This document shows, in pieces, positions 16,382 to 19,858 of a stretch of DNA of 19,858 bases. The notes beneath the pieces are model-generated. The model saw only the letters and a program-made list of their open reading frames with translations. It was not told the origin of the DNA and ran no database searches. This DNA comes from Armatimonadetes bacterium RBG_19FT_COMBO_69_19 (GTDB taxonomy: Bacteria > Sysuimicrobiota > Sysuimicrobiia > Sysuimicrobiales > Kaftiobacteriaceae), in NCBI GenBank assembly GCA_001768125.1, contig MENB01000118.1, positions 8,639 to 28,496 on the forward strand, written 5' to 3'. A program made the position numbers and the translations under genes. The first letter of the stretch is position 1; every line of letters starts with the position of its first letter.

Positions 16382-19253
16382 GCGTCTGCATCGCGTCGTT
16401 CAGCAGCTCGACGATGTGCACGGCCCGCCGTCCCGCGCCGTGCTGGATCTGCTGCCGGCAGGAGACGCCCATCGCGACCACGGCGGCGTCCGCGGGCCAT
16501 CGCCGCACGGCCGGAAGGAGCCGCCGCTCGCCGACGGCCATCGAGATGTCGTAGTGCTCCCGCTCGAACCCAAACGACCCCGCCATCCCGCAGCATCCGG
16601 AGTCGACTTCCTCGACCGCGAACCCCGCCGCCTGCAGCACGTCACGCGCCGTCCCGGTCCCGGCGAGCGACTTCTGGTGGCAGTGCCCGTGCAGGAGCAC
16701 CTTCCGCCCATCCCCGAGTCCGTGCAGGGGCAGGCTCTCGCGGCGGTGCTCCCGGGCGAGGAACTCGTCGATCAGCATGGTGTGGCGCGCCAGCATCCGG
16801 GCGTCGTCGCCGGGCACGAGATCGGGCACCTCGTCTCGGAAGGTGAGGATGCAGCTCGGCTCCACGCCGACGATCGGGATGCCGTCCGCGGCCAGCGGCA
16901 GCAGGGCTTCGACGTTCCGCGCCGCCGCGCGCTTCGCCTGCGTGAGCAGGCCTTTGCTGATCATCGTCCGGCCGCAGCACCCCGCCTCGGCCAGGATGAC
17001 ATCATACCCCAGGCCCTCGAGCAGCTCCACCGCCGCCCGTCCGACGAGCGGATAGCTGTACATCATGAAGGTGTCCGCGAAGAGGGCGACGGTCCCGCGC
17101 GCGCCGCGGGCGCCGCTCCCGGCCGGGCGGCGCTTCCACCAATGCAGGAACGTCCGCCGCTGAAACGGCGGCAGCGGACGGCGGCGATCCACGCCCACGG
17201 CCACGTCCATCGCCCAGCGCACCGGAGCGAGTCCGGCCAGCCAGGACGAGACGGGGGCGGTGGCGCTGCCCAGGTGCGCCAGCGTCCGGAAGTGGCCGAA
17301 GGCCCGGGAGCGCAGGGGGAGCCCGTTGGCTTCGTGGTAATGGGCGAGGAACTCGTACTTGAGCTTCGCCATGTCCACATTCGCCGGGCACTCCGCCTTA
17401 CAACCTTTGCACTCCAGACAGAGGTCGAGCGCGTCGTAGAGGCGGCGGCCGGTCAGCTCGGTGGGGGGCAGCACGCCGGAGAGCACCGCGCGCAGGAGAT
17501 TGGCGCGGCCGCGAGTGCTGTGCTCCTCCTCGCGCGTGACCATGAAGGACGGGCACATCGTCCCGTCGATCTTCTTGCGGCAGGCCCCCACGCCGCTGCA
17601 GAGCTCCGCGGCCTGGGCGAAACCCCCCTCCTTCGACCAATCGAAGAAGGTCTTCACGGCGATCGTCCGGTACTCCGCGCCGAAGCGCAGCGAGGCATCG
17701 ATCGGCGGCCCGTCCACGATCTTGCCGGGATTCATCAACCCCGGGGGGTCGAAGACCCGTTTGATCTCGCGGAACGCGCCGTAGATATCGGGCCCGAAGA
17801 AGCGCTCCACGAACCAGGAGCGGACGAGGCCGTCGCCGTGCTCGCCGCTCATCGTGCCGCCGAACTCGATGACGAGCTCGCCCACCTCGAGCGCGATCGC
17901 CTTCATCTTCTCGATGTCCTGGCGGTCCTTGAGGTTCACGAGCGGCCGGACGTGGATGCAGCCGACGCTGGCGTGGGCGTAAAAGGCGCCGCGGATGCCG
18001 TGGCGGTCGAGGACCGCGCGGAAGCGCCGCATGTAAGCGGCGAGACGCGCCGGCGGGACCGCGGTATCCTCGACGAACGTGATCGGCTTGCTGTCGCCCT
18101 TGATCCCCTGCAGCAGCCCCTGCCCCGCCTTGCGGACCCGCCAGATATTGTCCTGTTCGGCCGGCGTCACCGCGTGGACGTACGCCTGACCCGCGCCGGC
18201 GCCGCGCAGCTCCGCTTCAAGCGCAGCAGCGCGGGCGCGCAGTGCGTCCGGATCGTCGCCCGAGAACTCCACGATGTGCAGGGCGTCCGGATCGCCCTGC
18301 ACGAAGGTCATCCGCCGCGCGTACTCGAGCTGCGCCCGCGTCATCTCAAGGACGAGACGATCGATGACCTCCACCGCGGATGGCTGGTGCCGGAGGATGA
18401 GCGGGACAGCCTCGAACGAGTCGAACAGATCCGCATAGTGAATCACCGTGACCACGGCGTGCTTCGGGCGGGGGACCAGACCGACGCGGGCCTCGGTCAC
18501 GACGCCCAGCGTCCCCTCCGAGCCGATGAGCAACCCCAGGAGATCGGTCGGGTCCGACGCGAGGAGATCGAGGTTGTAGCCGCTGACACGCCGCAGGATC
18601 TTCGGGAAGCGGCGGTCGATCTCGTCGCGATGCTGGCGCGCCAGACGCGCCGCGGTGCCGTACAGCTCTCCCTCGCGGCCCGTGGTTGGGGGGTGCTGTC
18701 CGACGGCACGGGGCGTCGGCCGGCGCAGGTGCAGCTCGGTCCCGTCGATGAGCAGCACGCGCAGCTCCTGGACGTGGTCGGAGGTCTTTCCGTAGACGAT
18801 CGAGCGCGCCCCCGAGGAGTTGTTGCCCATCATCCCGCCAAGCGTCGCCCGGTTGCTCGTCGCTGTATCGGGGCCGAGGCGCAACCCGGAGCGCGAGGCG
18901 GCGAGGTTCAGCTCGTCCTGCACGACGCCGGGCTGTAGGCGGACCCAGCGTCCCCCGGCATCGAGCTCCAGGATGCGGTCCATGTACTTCGAGCAATCAA
19001 TGATGATCGCACGGCCGATGGCCTGGCCGGCCAGGCTCGTCCCGCCGCCGCGGGGCAGGACGGGGACGCCCTCCTCGCGCGCGATGCGCAGGGTCGCGGC
19101 GATGTCCTCCGGTCCGCGGGGGATCACCACGCCGACCGGCATGATCTGGTAGATGCTGGCGTCGGTGCTGTACAGCGTGCGGGAGATGTGATCGAAGCGG
19201 ACTTCGCCGGCGACGGCTTCCTTCAGGGCGCTGACGAGTCTCGACGTCTCCAT
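16365..19253 (-). CDS. FAD-linked oxidase/Fe-S protein fusion, YdiJ-like D-2-hydroxyacid (2-hydroxyglutarate/lactate) dehydrogenase
   Basis: A 962-residue fusion of GlcD-type and GlcF-type parts. Residues about 35-230 form the FAD_binding_4 domain with PRGGGTSLAGQ (near 67-77) and NNSSGARS. The C-terminal FAD-oxidase domain follows, with GTMSGEHGDGLVR near 465-477. The iron-sulfur region has CSGVGACRKKIDGTMCPS (near 551) and CLECKGCKAECPANVD (near 611), consistent with two 4Fe-4S clusters. Two cysteine-rich (CCG-type) domains follow, with AGCCGRTM (near 757), GHCHQK (near 856) and DSGCCGMAGSFG (near 886). E. coli YdiJ has the same layout and oxidises D-2-hydroxyglutarate; D-lactate or glycolate are alternatives. 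Electrons probably go to the quinone pool at the membrane. The ATG at 19253 has no clear Shine-Dalgarno within 15 bp. Confidence 0.93.
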   Translation of the reverse strand: METSRLVSALKEAVAGEVRFDHISRTLYSTDASIYQIMPVGVVIPRGPEDIAATLRIAREEGVPVLPRGGGTSLAGQAIGRAIIIDCSKYMDRILELDAGGRWVRLQPGVVQDELNLAASRSGLRLGPDTATSNRATLGGMMGNNSSGARSIVYGKTSDHVQELRVLLIDGTELHLRRPTPRAVGQHPPTTGREGELYGTAARLARQHRDEIDRRFPKILRRVSGYNLDLLASDPTDLLGLLIGSEGTLGVVTEARVGLVPRPKHAVVTVIHYADLFDSFEAVPLILRHQPSAVEVIDRLVLEMTRAQLEYARRMTFVQGDPDALHIVEFSGDDPDALRARAAALEAELRGAGAGQAYVHAVTPAEQDNIWRVRKAGQGLLQGIKGDSKPITFVEDTAVPPARLAAYMRRFRAVLDRHGIRGAFYAHASVGCIHVRPLVNLKDRQDIEKMKAIALEVGELVIEFGGTMSGEHGDGLVRSWFVERFFGPDIYGAFREIKRVFDPPGLMNPGKIVDGPPIDASLRFGAEYRTIAVKTFFDWSKEGGFAQAAELCSGVGACRKKIDGTMCPSFMVTREEEHSTRGRANLLRAVLSGVLPPTELTGRRLYDALDLCLECKGCKAECPANVDMAKLKYEFLAHYHEANGLPLRSRAFGHFRTLAHLGSATAPVSSWLAGLAPVRWAMDVAVGVDRRRPLPPFQRRTFLHWWKRRPAGSGARGARGTVALFADTFMMYSYPLVGRAAVELLEGLGYDVILAEAGCCGRTMISKGLLTQAKRAAARNVEALLPLAADGIPIVGVEPSCILTFRDEVPDLVPGDDARMLARHTMLIDEFLAREHRRESLPLHGLGDGRKVLLHGHCHQKSLAGTGTARDVLQAAGFAVEEVDSGCCGMAGSFGFEREHYDISMAVGERRLLPAVRRWPADAAVVAMGVSCRQQIQHGAGRRAVHIVELLNDAMQTHANGG

Positions 19254-19267
19254 GAGCGGGAAAGGCG

Positions 19268-19288
19268 CGGGAGGAATCTTCTCTCCCG
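19268..19288 (-). repeat. Inverted repeat in the leader of the FAD/Fe-S dehydrogenase gene
   Basis: CGGGAG and CTCCCG (19268-19273 with 19283-19288) can form a 6-bp stem with a 9-nt loop, 14 bp upstream of the dehydrogenase ATG. A second weak stem (TCCCC/GGGGA, 19299-19319) lies between it and the speD stop. Neither is followed by a real T-run on the minus strand, so partial termination after speD or translational control are both possible. Confidence 0.35.
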
Positions 19289-19325
19289 GTCCGACTCTTC
19301 CCCTGCTTCGGGATGGGGAGGCGCG

Positions 19326-19796
19326 TCAGGCCTTTGGCTTGGCAGGGCTGCGGCGGCGCCGGGGTCGGGCCTGGGGCTGGCCGTTCACCGCGCGCTTGAG
19401 GAGCTCTTCCTCCCAGGTCACGATGCTGTGGAAGAAGACCTTGTCGCCCTCTTCCAGACCGCGCGTCACTTCCGTGATGTGCACGTTGGTCGCGCCGAAC
19501 TGCCGCAACGCCCACTGCACGGCTTTTTCAGGTTTCGTGGTGTCGCCGCAGGTGAAGATGTCCAGCGCCGCGTAGCCGACCTCCGGCCAGGTGTGCACCG
19601 ACAGGTGCGACTCCGAGATCACCACCACGCCGGAGACGCCGTTGGGGTTGAAGCGGTGAAACGAGATGGACCAGACCTGGACGCCGGCGATCTCCGCGGC
19701 GCGGACCAGGATCTGCTCCACGGCCTCGACCTTCCCGATGATCTCGGCATTGCAGCCCGACGCCTCGGCGATGTAGTGGTGTCCGATCGTGTCCAT
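19326..19796 (-). CDS. speD: S-adenosylmethionine decarboxylase proenzyme (SpeD, bacterial class 1B)
   Basis: Converts SAM to decarboxylated SAM, the aminopropyl donor for spermidine synthesis. The proenzyme cleaves itself to create a pyruvoyl cofactor. The cleavage site is SES followed by HLSVHTWPE, so Glu62-Ser63 is the scissile bond, and His68 and Cys83 occupy the catalytic positions seen in the Thermotoga enzyme with identical numbering. FHRFNPNGVSGVVVISESH is diagnostic. The 156 residues exceed the usual 120-135 because of a basic tail (RPRRRRSPAKPKA) after the conserved core. I chose ATG 19796, preceded by GGGGAGGTGGGAG, since upstream in-frame codons do not look like SpeD. It precedes the dehydrogenase by 72 bp. 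No spermidine synthase gene is in the window. Confidence 0.96.
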   Translation of the reverse strand: MDTIGHHYIAEASGCNAEIIGKVEAVEQILVRAAEIAGVQVWSISFHRFNPNGVSGVVVISESHLSVHTWPEVGYAALDIFTCGDTTKPEKAVQWALRQFGATNVHITEVTRGLEEGDKVFFHSIVTWEEELLKRAVNGQPQARPRRRRSPAKPKA

Positions 19797-19810
19797 CTCC
19801 CACCTCCCCA

Positions 19811-19830
19811 CCGCCCTAGTGAACGGGCGG
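19811..19830 (-). repeat. Hairpin upstream of the speD ribosome binding site
   Basis: CCGCCC and GGGCGG (19811-19816 with 19825-19830) are a perfect 6-bp inverted repeat around an 8-nt loop, ending 2 nt before the G-rich Shine-Dalgarno of speD. It might influence translation initiation or be an operator, but no match to a known polyamine or SAM element was recognised. Confidence 0.35.
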
Positions 19831-19858
19831 GACGCACACACGCGACCCTCATCGTAAC

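Noticed and set aside
16302..18938. Plus-strand open frame of about 878 codons
   Set aside because: Antisense shadow of the FAD/Fe-S dehydrogenase, with no domain signature.

Overview
The window reads as chromosomal DNA from a GC-rich free-living bacterium. I saw no rRNA, tRNA, insertion sequence, prophage or CRISPR array. Gene order and the SAM-I riboswitch suggest a deep-branching Terrabacteria-type lineage (Chloroflexota, Sysuimicrobiota or high-GC Firmicutes-like). That placement is inference and no marker gene here fixes it.

Left part, minus strand, read from about 12.48 kb down to 1. A consensus promoter and a textbook SAM-I (S-box) riboswitch with its own intrinsic terminator lead into homoserine kinase, a divergent threonine-synthase-like PLP enzyme and a CysO-like ubiquitin-fold sulfur carrier ending in Gly-Gly. 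Then come NAD-dependent DNA ligase (ligA), a GerMN-type lipoprotein, a 403-residue protein with a C-terminal Hfq/LSm domain, and a propionyl-CoA to succinyl-CoA module. The module holds the carboxyltransferase subunit, a GNAT acetyltransferase, biotin carboxylase, biotin carrier, the catalytic subunit of methylmalonyl-CoA mutase and the start of its GTPase chaperone MeaB, cut by the window edge. Most junctions are under 35 bp or overlap.

Centre, plus strand, 12.5 to 15.2 kb: a zinc-ribbon/membrane/PEGA protein, a cold-shock protein with a clear promoter and terminator, then YggT, a stand-alone Lrp-type RAM domain, a VOC protein and a GyrI-like ligand-binding protein. The last gene overlaps the end of the next minus-strand gene tail to tail.

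Right part, minus strand: S-adenosylmethionine decarboxylase (speD), a GlcD-GlcF fused FAD/Fe-S dehydrogenase of the YdiJ type, and a fosmidomycin-resistance-type MFS transporter overlapping the dehydrogenase end.

The most interesting point is the SAM-controlled trio homoserine kinase, ThrC-like enzyme and CysO-like carrier. A SAM-off switch makes little sense for threonine synthesis. It fits a methionine route in which O-phosphohomoserine is sulfurated by a protein thiocarboxylate, by analogy with CysM/CysO cysteine synthesis. This is a hypothesis, supported by the riboswitch, the gene order and altered active-site loops in the ThrC-like protein.
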